Shown: positions 21,843-30,352 of the stretch, one piece after another
How positions within the stretch are numbered: the stretch's first letter is position 1
Layout of the letters: each line of letters begins with the position of its first letter
Source of the DNA: JARYGU01 sp033795365
GTDB lineage: Bacteria > Pseudomonadota > Alphaproteobacteria > Rhizobiales > Rhizobiaceae
NCBI GenBank assembly: GCA_033795365.1
Contig: JARYGU010000029.1
Span: 1 to 52,020 of the forward strand
Direction: 5' to 3'
DNA: 52,020 nt
Program-made: the position numbers and the translations under genes
Notes under the pieces: model-generated
The model's input: only the letters and a program-made list of their open reading frames with translations
What the model was told of the DNA's origin: nothing
The model's database searches: none

Positions 21843-23426
21843 ATGTACGATACCATCATCGTCGGTGCCGGGTCGGCCGGCTGTGTGCTCGCCTATCGCC
21901 TGAGCGCCGATCCGGGCCGCAAGGTCCTCGTCCTGGAAGCCGGCCGTGCCGCTCCGGTGGCCTCGGACGTTCCGTCCGACTGGGTGACGATGTTCAACAC
22001 GGCGTCCGACTGGGGCTACCATACCGAGCCGCAGGCGGGCTGCCGCGGCCGGCGCATCTTCTGGCCGCGCGGCAGGATGGTCGGCGGTTCCGGTGCGCTC
22101 AATGCCATGATCTACATCCGCGGCCTGCCCTCCGACTACGACGCCTGGGAGGCCATGGGCTGCGCCGGCTGGGGCTGGAAGGACGTCTTCCCGGTGTTTC
22201 TCGACTCGGAAGCCAATGCGGATTTCCGCAACGATCCCTATCATGGCAATGACGGGCCGCTGCATATCGGCAACGTGCCCTATGTCGATCCGCACGAAAG
22301 GATGTGGATAGAGGCGGCGCAGGCGGCCGGCTATCCCTTCAACCCGGACTACAACGGCAAGACGCAGGAAGGCGTCGGGCTGTTCCAGTTCACGATCAGG
22401 AACGGCGAGCGCTGGGGCACCGGCAAGGCCTATCTGCGTCCGGCGCTCGAACGCTCCAATTTGACGCTGAAGACCGGCGTCATCGTCACCGGGCTGGTGA
22501 TCGAGAACGGCCGCGTGAAGGGCGTCAACTATCTGGTGAACGGTGTGGCGGAGACGGCCTATGCCGGCAGCGAGGTGGTGCTGTCGTCGGGCGCGATCGG
22601 CTCCTGCCAGCTGCTGATGCTGTCGGGCGTCGGGCCCGCGGGCGAGCTCGAGGAGGCGGGCGTGAAGCCGGTGCACGACCTGCCGGGCGTGGGCAAGGAC
22701 CTGCAGGACCACCTGAACATCCCGATCACCTTCTACACGAAGGAGCCGATGGGCATCGGCGCCTGGACCGAGGAGACCATCAACGACAGCTTTATCGAAT
22801 GGAAGGACAAGCGCAGCGGCATCCGCACGTCGCCCTGGGTCGCCTCGGGCGGCCATGTCTGCAGCCGGCCGGGCGTCGAGCCCGACCTCCAGCTCTACGG
22901 CGCGATCAGCCCGCACCGCGACTATGCCCGCTTCCTCGGCGGGCGAAGCGGCATCACCGCGCACTGCACGCTGCAGCGGCCGAACAGCCGCGGCGAGATC
23001 CGCCTGCGTTCGGCCAACCCGGTCGAGCACCCGGCGATCGACCCGAAATATTTCGTCAGCGATCCCGACGGGCTCGATCTCGCGACCATGATCGCGGGCA
23101 TACGCATCAACCGCAATATCGTCGCCCAGTCGCCGATCCGGGAGCTGATCGACTACGAGGTGACGCCGAGCGCCGAATGCGAGAGCGACGAGGAGCTCGC
23201 CAACTATGTGCGCGGACATATGACGACGCTCTACCATCCCTCGAGCACATGCCGGATGGGCATCGACGCGATGGCCGTGACCGATCCGGCGACGCTCAAG
23301 GTCCACGGGCTGGAAGGCCTGCGCGTCGCGGATGCGTCGGTGATCCCGAAGATGGTGTCCGGCAATTTGAACGCACCGACGATCATGGTGGCCGAGCGTG
23401 CCGCCGCGATGATCCTCGCCGGCTGA
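21843..23426 (+). CDS. GMC-family FAD-dependent alcohol/choline-type dehydrogenase
   Basis: The protein is 527 aa. The FAD ADP-binding motif is IIVGAGSAGCVLAYRLS at the N-terminus, and the GMC signature GRMVGGSGALNAMIYIRG is near residue 77. The catalytic pair is His465 (LYHPSSTCRMG) and Asn510 (SGNLNAPTIM), as in choline and alcohol oxidases. It oxidises a primary alcohol to the aldehyde. The aldehyde dehydrogenase gene follows after 11 bp, as in the choline-to-betaine pathway. The importer and amidases suggest an amino alcohol rather than choline itself. Confidence 0.9.
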   Translation: MYDTIIVGAGSAGCVLAYRLSADPGRKVLVLEAGRAAPVASDVPSDWVTMFNTASDWGYHTEPQAGCRGRRIFWPRGRMVGGSGALNAMIYIRGLPSDYDAWEAMGCAGWGWKDVFPVFLDSEANADFRNDPYHGNDGPLHIGNVPYVDPHERMWIEAAQAAGYPFNPDYNGKTQEGVGLFQFTIRNGERWGTGKAYLRPALERSNLTLKTGVIVTGLVIENGRVKGVNYLVNGVAETAYAGSEVVLSSGAIGSCQLLMLSGVGPAGELEEAGVKPVHDLPGVGKDLQDHLNIPITFYTKEPMGIGAWTEETINDSFIEWKDKRSGIRTSPWVASGGHVCSRPGVEPDLQLYGAISPHRDYARFLGGRSGITAHCTLQRPNSRGEIRLRSANPVEHPAIDPKYFVSDPDGLDLATMIAGIRINRNIVAQSPIRELIDYEVTPSAECESDEELANYVRGHMTTLYHPSSTCRMGIDAMAVTDPATLKVHGLEGLRVADASVIPKMVSGNLNAPTIMVAERAAAMILAG

Positions 23427-23437
23427 GGGGTGAAAAG

Positions 23438-24943
23438 ATGACGATTTCGCAATCCGGTTCGACATGGCACGAGAAGGCCTCCGCGCTCTCGCTTGAAGGG
23501 CGGCTCTTCATCGACGGCGACTATCGCCAGGCGGCCTCCGGCGGCAGGTTCGAGACGGTCAATCCGGCAAACGACGCCATCCTTGCGGCGGTCTCGCGCG
23601 GCGATGCGGCGGATATCGACCTGGCCGTGGCGGCGGCGCGCAAGGCGTTCCGCTCCGGCGCGTGGTCGCGGATGGCGCCGCGGGCGCGCATGGCCGTGAT
23701 GCTGCGCTTCGCCGATCTGGTGGAGGCGCATGCCGACGAGTTCGCGCTGCTCGACACGCTCGACATGGGCAAGCCGATCCAGGAAATGCTGAATGTCGAC
23801 ATTCCGCTGGCGCTGACCTGCCTGCGCTTCACGGCCGAATGCATCGACAAGATCGAGGGCAGCGTCGGCTCGACGGCGAGCGACGTGCTGAGCTACGTGC
23901 TGCGCCAGCCGCTCGGGGTCGTCGGCTGCATCGTGCCGTGGAACTATCCGCTGCTGATGACGGTGTGGAAGATCGCGCCAGCGCTCGCGGCCGGCAATTC
24001 CGTCGTGCTGAAACCGGCCGAGCAATCGCCGCTGAGCGCGCTGCTGCTCGCCCGCCTGTTCATGGAGGCGGGCGGTCCGGCCGGGGTGCTGAACGTCGTC
24101 AACGGTTTCGGCGCGGAGGTGGGCAAGGCGCTCGCCCTGCACATGGACGTCGACAAGATCGCCTTTACCGGCTCGGCGGAGGTCGGCAAGCTGATGCTGA
24201 TCTATTCCGGCCAGTCGAACATGAAGAAGGTCGCCACCGAATGCGGCGGCAAATCCCCCCATATCGTCATGGCCGATGCGCAGAACCTCGAAACCGCCGC
24301 CTGGTGGGCGGCCATGGGCATCTTCGGCAATCAGGGGGAGGTCTGCTGCGCCGGCTCGCGCATCCTCGTGGAAAAGCCGGTCGTGGCGGATTTCCTCGAT
24401 CTCCTCAAGACAAGGGCGAAGGCGGATTACGTGCCGGGCGACCCGCTCGACATCGCCACGACCATGGGGCCGCTCGTCACCCGCGAGCAGCAGAAGCGGG
24501 TGCTGGACTATGTCGAGATCGGCAGGCAGGCGGGCGCCGACTGCGTTCTCGGCGGTGGCATCCCCGCCGGGCTGGAGCACGGCGCCTATGTCGCCCCCAC
24601 GATCTTCGCCGGCGTCGACAACGGCATGCGGATCGCCCGGGAGGAGATTTTCGGTCCCGTCGCCACGATCATTCCCGTCTCCGGCTACGAGGAGGCGGTC
24701 GCCGTCGCCAACGACAGCAGCTTCGGGCTGGCCGCCGGCATCTGGACGAGCGACCTCGGCAAGGCGCACCGCTTCGCCCGCGATGTCGAGGCCGGCATGG
24801 TCTATGTCAACAGCTACATGAACGGCGACATGCAGCTTCCCTTCGGCGGCTGGAAGGAATCCGGCAACGGCCGCGACAAATGCATGGATGCGATCACCTC
24901 CTACACGCAGTCGAAGGGCGTGTGGGTCACCATCGGCAATTGA
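23438..24943 (+). CDS. NAD(P)-dependent aldehyde dehydrogenase (BADH/aminoaldehyde-like)
   Basis: The protein is 501 aa in the class I/II ALDH family. Catalytic residues are Cys303 (GEVCCAGSR) and Glu268 (ECGGKSPHIV), with the oxyanion Asn in IVPWNYPLLM and the motif KPAEQSPLSAL. It converts the aldehyde made by the adjacent GMC enzyme to an acid. The closing block LPFGGWKESGNGRD then TQSKGVWV is typical of betaine-aldehyde and aminobutyraldehyde dehydrogenases. The ATG at 23438 is preceded by GGGGTGAAAAG. Confidence 0.92.
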   Translation: MTISQSGSTWHEKASALSLEGRLFIDGDYRQAASGGRFETVNPANDAILAAVSRGDAADIDLAVAAARKAFRSGAWSRMAPRARMAVMLRFADLVEAHADEFALLDTLDMGKPIQEMLNVDIPLALTCLRFTAECIDKIEGSVGSTASDVLSYVLRQPLGVVGCIVPWNYPLLMTVWKIAPALAAGNSVVLKPAEQSPLSALLLARLFMEAGGPAGVLNVVNGFGAEVGKALALHMDVDKIAFTGSAEVGKLMLIYSGQSNMKKVATECGGKSPHIVMADAQNLETAAWWAAMGIFGNQGEVCCAGSRILVEKPVVADFLDLLKTRAKADYVPGDPLDIATTMGPLVTREQQKRVLDYVEIGRQAGADCVLGGGIPAGLEHGAYVAPTIFAGVDNGMRIAREEIFGPVATIIPVSGYEEAVAVANDSSFGLAAGIWTSDLGKAHRFARDVEAGMVYVNSYMNGDMQLPFGGWKESGNGRDKCMDAITSYTQSKGVWVTIGN

Positions 24944-24972
24944 AGGCAGAACAGGCGAGGGGAGCAAGGACC

Positions 24973-26073
24973 GTGAAGACTGGCTGGAACTTTCATGAAC
25001 TCTATCTCTGGCACGATACCGGCAATGCCGCGACCCTCTATCCGCCGGGCCTGACCATCGAGCCCGGGGAGCATGCGGAGAACGCCGCGACCAAACGGCG
25101 CTTCAGGAACCTCATGGAGGTTTCTGGCCTGACGGAGCAACTGGCCAAAGTGGATTCGGTGCCGGTGACGGAGGACGATCTGGCGCTCTTCCACAGCCGC
25201 GACCACATCCGCCGGATCAAGGCGCTCAGCGACGATCGCGGCGGCGACGCGAGCTACCTGACGCCCTTCGGGCGCGGCAGCTACGAGATCGCATGCCTTG
25301 CCGCGGGCGGGACGGCGGCGCTGATGGACGCGGTTCTTTCCGGCACCGTCGACAACGGCTACGCCCTGGTGCGCCCGCCGGGCCACCACGCCGAAAGCGA
25401 CAAGGGCATGGGCTTCTGCCTCTTCGGCAATGTTCCGGTCGCGATCATGAAGAACCGGCAGAAGCACCGCTTCGACCGCGTCGCCACCGTCGACTGGGAC
25501 GTCCATCACGGCAACGGCACGCAGGCCGCCTTCTATGCCGACCCGTCGGTCCTGACGATCTCGATCCACCAGGAACGGCTCTATCCTCATGACAGCGGCG
25601 ACCGCGAGGAGCGGGGAACGGGCAAGGGAGAGGGCTACAACCTCAATATTCCGCTTCCCGCCGGCAGCGGGCACGGCGCCTACATCGCCGCGTTCGAGCA
25701 GGTGGTGATCCCGGCGCTGGAGCGCTACAGGCCGGATCTCATCGTCGTCCCCTCCGGCTTCGACGGCTCCGCCGCCGACCCGCTCGGGCGGATGATGCTG
25801 CACAGCGACACCTACCGGCAGATGACGCGGATGCTGATGGAGGCCGCCGACAGGCTTTGCGGCGGACGGCTGATGATGTCGCACGAGGGCGGCTATTCCG
25901 CCTCCTACGTGCCCTATTGCGGCCTGGCCGTCATGGAGCAGCTGTCCGGCATCAGGACGCCGATCGACGATCCCTTCCTGGCGGTGTTCCGCGCCTATCA
26001 CGGGCAGGAACTGCGCGCCCACCAGCAGGAGGCCATCGCCGCTGCCGCCGGTCTCGTCAAGGACCTCGGATGA
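24973..26073 (+). CDS. HDAC-like (class II) acetylpolyamine/acylamine amidohydrolase
   Basis: The protein is 366 aa from a GTG at 24973, which has AGGGGAG 8 bp upstream. Zinc ligands are Asp176 and His178 (DWDVHHGNG) and Asp264 (SGFDGSAADP). The His138-His139 pair (RPPGHHAES) and Tyr308 (EGGYSASY) complete the site. Each is offset by four from my recollection of the histone-deacetylase-like amidohydrolase of strain FB188 (Asp180, His182, Asp268, His142/143, Tyr312). It removes acyl groups from amines such as acetylated polyamines. Last gene of the operon, 21 bp from the convergent LysR gene. It is the second amide-cleaving enzyme here. Confidence 0.9.
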   Translation: MKTGWNFHELYLWHDTGNAATLYPPGLTIEPGEHAENAATKRRFRNLMEVSGLTEQLAKVDSVPVTEDDLALFHSRDHIRRIKALSDDRGGDASYLTPFGRGSYEIACLAAGGTAALMDAVLSGTVDNGYALVRPPGHHAESDKGMGFCLFGNVPVAIMKNRQKHRFDRVATVDWDVHHGNGTQAAFYADPSVLTISIHQERLYPHDSGDREERGTGKGEGYNLNIPLPAGSGHGAYIAAFEQVVIPALERYRPDLIVVPSGFDGSAADPLGRMMLHSDTYRQMTRMLMEAADRLCGGRLMMSHEGGYSASYVPYCGLAVMEQLSGIRTPIDDPFLAVFRAYHGQELRAHQQEAIAAAAGLVKDLG

Positions 26074-26094
26074 TCGTCCGTTCCGGCCTGCCGG

Positions 26095-26994
26095 TCAGAG
26101 CTTGTCGAGCTGTTCCTTGTGATAGTCCCAGAATTCCCGGGAGAACCGCTCGACGATGTCCGAGCGGACCGGGTCGGCCAGGCGGATCGCCAGGAAACCC
26201 GCATCGATGAAGATGCTGAATGGGCGGATGACGATGTTGCGCCCCCTGAATTCGCTGGCGGAGGTGGGGTCGATGATGGCGATGCCCGCTCCTTCGTCCA
26301 CGAGGCTGAGCGCCGTGTGCGACAGGCGCGTCTCCAGCGTGGCAAGGCGCGTTACGCCGGCGAGCGCGACCTCGACCCGCATCGCGAAGATCGTTCCAGG
26401 CTCCAGGCTGATCATCCGCTGGCCGCGGAGATCCTTGGGTTCGATGATCGTCTTTTGGGCGAGCGGATGGCTCGCGGGAATGGCGACGATGGCGGCGACG
26501 GGATGCGTTTCGATGGTGAAGCCCGGCCTGTCCAGCGGTCCGTCGGCATAGCCGATATCCGCCTGGCCGGCGGCAACGGCCTCGATCACCATGGACGACG
26601 GCAAACCGCTCAAGGAGGCGTTGAGATTGGGCTTGTCGCGCAGGAAATGGGCGAGGAAGCGCGGCAATATGCCGTTTCCGAGCGCCGGCATGGCTGCGAT
26701 GCGCAGCGTGCCCGCCGAATGCCGGCCGATCTCCTCGGCGACGAGCGCGATCCTGTTCAACCCCACGAAAGCCCGGTCCACCTCCCTCATCAGCGTGAGC
26801 GCTTCGCGCGTCGGGCTGATCTGATTTCCCCTGCGCTCGAAGAGCAGGAGCCTGGTCGCACGCTCGAAATCGGCGATCAGCCGGCTGACGGCCGGCTGGG
26901 TCACGGACATGAGCTCGGCGGCGGCAGTCATCTTGCCCGTCAGCATTACCGCACGGAACGCTTCCACCTGTCTGAGATTTATCTGTGGCTTCAT
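26095..26994 (-). CDS. OccR/NocR-type LysR regulator
   Basis: The protein is 299 aa. [20 protein letters not shown] and the following [15 protein letters not shown] agree closely with octopine regulator OccR of Agrobacterium (from memory: [20 protein letters not shown]). [31 protein letters not shown] and [15 protein letters not shown] continue that match through the effector domain. OccR activates opine transport and catabolism and represses itself. Here the gene is divergent from an importer and oxidase set in the occ order, and an OccR-type operator overlaps its start codon at 26992-26994. The inducer may be octopine or another imino-acid compound. Confidence 0.88.
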   Translation of the reverse strand: [299 protein letters not shown]

Positions 26995-27007
26995 AATATC
27001 TGCTTAT
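26993..27007. promoter_or_regulatory. OccR-type operator ATAA-N7-TTAT
   Basis: ATAA (26993-26996), TATCTGC, TTAT (27004-27007) is an exact match to the dyad reported for high-affinity OccR binding (ATAA-N7-TTAT, from memory). It overlaps the start codon of the regulator gene. A weak TTGACC (27029-27034), 17 bp, AAGATT (27052-27057) promoter reads toward the importer. It fits a site controlling both directions. Confidence 0.7.
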
Positions 27008-27165
27008 TCACGACCCCTGATTTCGAATTTGACCGAATACTGCGACAATGCAAGATTTTTCCCGACCGCGCGGGCGAAGGGCCGTCCGCAAGGAACCACG
27101 CCGCGGCTCTCCGGCTGCGGCAAACGACGCATGAAACATGCGCGGGGAACTGAAGGGCTAGTTTT

Positions 27166-27879
27166 TTGCAGTATTACCAGCTCATGGGCTTCGGGCCCGA
27201 TGGGTGGGGCCGCGACATGCTGGCAGCCACCGGGATGACGGTCGCCGTGGGTGTGGCCGGCTTCATCGCGGGCATCCTCCTCGGCCTTTGCGGAGCGGCC
27301 GCGAAGCTTTCCCGCTTCGCCTCCCTGCGGATGGCGGCCGAGATTTACACGACCGTCTTCCGGGGCGTGCCGGATCTTCTGGTGATCTATCTCTTCTATT
27401 TCGGCTCCAGCTCCGCGATCTCGGCCGTCGCATCGCTCTTCGGCGCCGAGGGCTTCGTTGGAGCGCCCGCTTTCCTGACGGGCGCCGTCGCGATCGGCGT
27501 CGTTTCGGGCGCTTACCAGACACAGGTCTTCGTCGGGGCGGTGCAGGCGCTTTCCAAGGGCGAGATCGAGGCCGCGCGCGCCTGCGGAATGCCCTCTTTC
27601 CTCCTTTTTCGGCGGATCGTCCTGCCGCAGGCGATCCGCTTCGCCATTCCGGGTGTCGGCAATGTCTGGCAGCTGGTCCTGAAGGAATCGGCATTGATTT
27701 CGGTCATCGGGCTCGTCGAGCTGATGCGCCAGGCGCAGATCGGCGCGGGCTCCACGCGCCAGCCCTTCAGCTTCTATCTCACCGCCGCAGCGCTCTACCT
27801 GCTCATCACCTTCGTTTCCGGTCTCGGTTTCAGGGCATTGGAGCAGCGGGCGATGCGCGGCGTGCGGAGGGCGGCCTGA
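27166..27879 (+). CDS. Opine/polar amino acid ABC permease (OccQ/NocQ-like)
   Basis: The protein is 237 aa from a TTG at 27166. That start is chosen because AAGGG at 27153-27157 lies 8 bp upstream; the ATG at 27184 has no site. It has about five membrane segments. YTTVFRGVPDLLVIYLFYFG and EAARACGMPSFLLFRRIVL (the EAA loop) are typical of HisQ/OccQ. First gene of the plus-strand unit controlled from the OccR-type operator. The next permease overlaps its stop codon. Confidence 0.87.
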   Translation: MQYYQLMGFGPDGWGRDMLAATGMTVAVGVAGFIAGILLGLCGAAAKLSRFASLRMAAEIYTTVFRGVPDLLVIYLFYFGSSSAISAVASLFGAEGFVGAPAFLTGAVAIGVVSGAYQTQVFVGAVQALSKGEIEAARACGMPSFLLFRRIVLPQAIRFAIPGVGNVWQLVLKESALISVIGLVELMRQAQIGAGSTRQPFSFYLTAAALYLLITFVSGLGFRALEQRAMRGVRRAA

Positions 27880-28613
27880 TGCTCGACCTGCCCTTTCTTG
27901 CGCAAACCCTGTCGACGCTGGCCGGCGGCATTCCGCTAACGCTGCAGCTGACTGCGCTTTCGGTCGCGGGCGGCGCCGTACTGGCCTTCGGGCTGGCGCT
28001 GATGCGGACGAGCGGCAGCGTCCTTCTCGATTTTCCCGCGCGCTTCTACATCTTCGCGTTTCGCGGAACGCCGCTTCTGGTGCAGATCTACATCATCTAT
28101 TACGGCCTCAGCCAATTTCCGGCGCTGCGCCAGAGCTTCCTCTGGCCCTTCCTGCGCGAGGCCTACTGGTGCGCGGCGCTCGCGCTCGCGCTCAACACGG
28201 CGGCCTATAGCGCCGAGATCATCCGGGGCGGACTGAACTCGGTCGGCGCAGGACAGATCGAGGCCGCACGCGCCTTCGGCATGTCCCGCGTCCTCGCCTT
28301 CCGCCGCATCATCCTGCCCCAGGCGATCCGGCAGATGCTGCCGGCCTACAGCAACGAGATCATCCTCATGCTCAAATCGACGGCACTCGCCTCCACGATC
28401 ACGCTGATGGAGGTCACCGGGCTTGCGGCAAAACTGATCTCGCAGAGCTACCGGCCGGTGGAAGTCTTCGTCTGCGCCGGAGTGATTTATCTCGCGCTCA
28501 ATTTCGTCGTCGCCAGGATTTTCGCAGCGCTGCAACGCGCCTTTTCCCCGGAAACGAGGGAGGCGCCGGCAGCCTTGCCCGGCACAAGGATCAAGGCGGA
28601 CTGTCATGGCTGA
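27879..28613 (+). CDS. Opine/polar amino acid ABC permease (OccM/NocM-like)
   Basis: The protein is 244 aa. FAFRGTPLLVQIYIIYYGLS and the EAA loop EAARAFGMSRVLAFRRIIL are OccM/HisM features. It starts at an ATG sharing bases with the TGA of the upstream permease and overlaps the ATPase gene by 8 bp, indicating a coupled operon. The C-terminal about 25 residues extend beyond the membrane domain and are unconserved. Confidence 0.87.
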   Translation: MLDLPFLAQTLSTLAGGIPLTLQLTALSVAGGAVLAFGLALMRTSGSVLLDFPARFYIFAFRGTPLLVQIYIIYYGLSQFPALRQSFLWPFLREAYWCAALALALNTAAYSAEIIRGGLNSVGAGQIEAARAFGMSRVLAFRRIILPQAIRQMLPAYSNEIILMLKSTALASTITLMEVTGLAAKLISQSYRPVEVFVCAGVIYLALNFVVARIFAALQRAFSPETREAPAALPGTRIKADCHG

Positions 28614-29406
28614 ACATTCGAGCACTCCCGCCGTCGACCTGCGCGGCATCCGGAAAAGCTACGGGCATCTCGAAGTGCTGCACGGCGTTTCCCTATCGGC
28701 GCGCGACGGCGAGGTAGTCTCCATCCTCGGCTCCTCGGGCTCGGGAAAGTCGACGCTGCTGCGTTGCGTCAACATGCTGGAGGTGCCCGACGCCGGGACC
28801 GTCTCGGTCCGGGGCGAGACGATCGAGGTCGTCCGCAAGGCGGGGCATCCCTCGCGTCCGGCGGACATGGCCCAGGTGAACAGGGTGCGGGCGAAGGCCG
28901 CCATGGTTTTCCAGTCCTTCAATCTCTGGTCCCACCTGACGGTCCTGGAGAACCTGATCGAGGCTCCCGTCCATGTGCAGAAGAGGAGCCGGCGCGAGTG
29001 CACGGCGGAAGCGGAGGCGCTGCTCGAACGCGTCGGCATCGCGGAAAAGCGCCATCACTACCCGGCGCATCTGTCCGGCGGGCAGCAGCAGCGTGCGGCG
29101 ATCGCCCGGGCGCTTGCGATGCGGCCGAGCATCATGCTCTTCGATGAGCCGACCTCGGCGCTCGACCCCGAACTGGTGGGCGAGGTGCTGAAGGTCATCC
29201 GGAATCTCGCTGACGAGGGGCGGACGATGCTGATCGTCACTCATGAGATGGCTTTCGCGCGCGAGGTCTCGAACCGCGTGGTCTTCCTCCACCGGGGGGT
29301 GATCGAAGAGGAGGGAGTGCCTCAAGACTTGTTCGCAAATCCGCGATCGGACCGCCTGAGGCAGTTCCTGTCGCGCGAGGGCTCAAGGGCTTCGAACTCC
29401 GGCTAA
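28606..29406 (+). CDS. Opine/polar amino acid ABC ATP-binding protein (OccP/HisP-like)
   Basis: The protein is 266 aa. Walker A is GSSGSGKSTLLRC, the signature is LSGGQQQRAAIARALAM, Walker B is IMLFDEPTSALD, and the H-loop is IVTHEMAFAREVS. The long insert after strand three (RKAGHPSRPADMAQVNRVRA) is characteristic of HisP/OccP. It powers import with the two permeases upstream and the binding protein downstream. Confidence 0.9.
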   Translation: MAEHSSTPAVDLRGIRKSYGHLEVLHGVSLSARDGEVVSILGSSGSGKSTLLRCVNMLEVPDAGTVSVRGETIEVVRKAGHPSRPADMAQVNRVRAKAAMVFQSFNLWSHLTVLENLIEAPVHVQKRSRRECTAEAEALLERVGIAEKRHHYPAHLSGGQQQRAAIARALAMRPSIMLFDEPTSALDPELVGEVLKVIRNLADEGRTMLIVTHEMAFAREVSNRVVFLHRGVIEEEGVPQDLFANPRSDRLRQFLSREGSRASNSG

Positions 29407-29453
29407 CCGGCAACCAAAGACAAGGCAACCAACACAATCAGAAGGGTGAACGC

Positions 29454-30290
29454 ATGAAACTCAGCATCCTGCTTGCGGCCGCAACGCTTGCCGCCGCGAC
29501 CGTTACCGCCTCCGCCGAGGAGCGGACCGTCCGGATCGCGACCGAAGGCGCCTATGCGCCGTGGAACTTTTCCGGCCCGAACGGCACGCTCGAAGGGTTC
29601 GAGATCGATCTCGCCAACGAGCTTTGCGCGCGCATGAAGGTCAAATGCGAAATCGTCCCGCAGAACTGGGACGGCATCATCCCCGCGCTGGAGGCGCGCA
29701 AATACGATGCCATCATGGCGGCGATGAGCGTGACGCCGAAGCGCGAGGAGGTCATCGCCTTCTCCACGCCCTATGCCGCCGGCATCAACAGTTTCGCCAT
29801 CCTGTCGGGCGGGCCGCTCGCCGGCCTGCCGGGTACCGGCGAGGTCTATTCGCTGGACAAGCAGGAAGCCGAGGCCAAGGAACACATCGACGAGATGGCC
29901 GCCCTTCTGCAAGGCAAGGTCGTCGGCGTCCAAGGCTCGACCACCGCGGCCACCTTCATGGAGACCTATTTCAAGGACGTCGCGGAAGTGCGCGAATACA
30001 AGACCACCGAAGAGCACAATTTCGATCTCATGAGCGGCAGGCTCGATGCCGTGGTGGCCAATGCGACGGTGCTCGCGGCGGCGCTCGAAAAGCCCGACAT
30101 GGAGGGTGCCCGCCTCGCCGGACCGATCTTCTCGGGGGGCGTCTTCGGGGTCATCGCCGTCGGCCTGCGCAAGGACGACACGGCGCTGAAAGCCGAGTTC
30201 GACGAGGCGATCAAGGCGGCGATCGCCGACGGAACGGTCAAGCGCTTTTCGGAGAAGTGGTTCAAGGTCGACGTGAGCCCACGCGGTTGA
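29454..30290 (+). CDS. Opine/polar amino acid periplasmic binding protein (OccJ/NocT-like)
   Basis: The protein is 278 aa. A Sec signal peptide, MKLSILLAAATLAAATVTASA, is cleaved near residue 22. The mature part is a type II binding protein: VRIATEGAYAPWNFSGPNG, GFEIDLANELCARMKVKCE, NWDGIIPALEARKYDAIMA. This matches opine and cationic amino acid receptors. The ATG at 29454 follows AGAAGGGTGAACGC. Its ligand would be the substrate of the oxidase genes that follow. Confidence 0.88.
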   Translation: MKLSILLAAATLAAATVTASAEERTVRIATEGAYAPWNFSGPNGTLEGFEIDLANELCARMKVKCEIVPQNWDGIIPALEARKYDAIMAAMSVTPKREEVIAFSTPYAAGINSFAILSGGPLAGLPGTGEVYSLDKQEAEAKEHIDEMAALLQGKVVGVQGSTTAATFMETYFKDVAEVREYKTTEEHNFDLMSGRLDAVVANATVLAAALEKPDMEGARLAGPIFSGGVFGVIAVGLRKDDTALKAEFDEAIKAAIADGTVKRFSEKWFKVDVSPRG

Positions 30291-30352
30291 AACCCGGCGG
30301 TTCCGGCGCGACCAGAAGGCCGTGCCGGGCCATGGGCATGACGGAACGGTTC

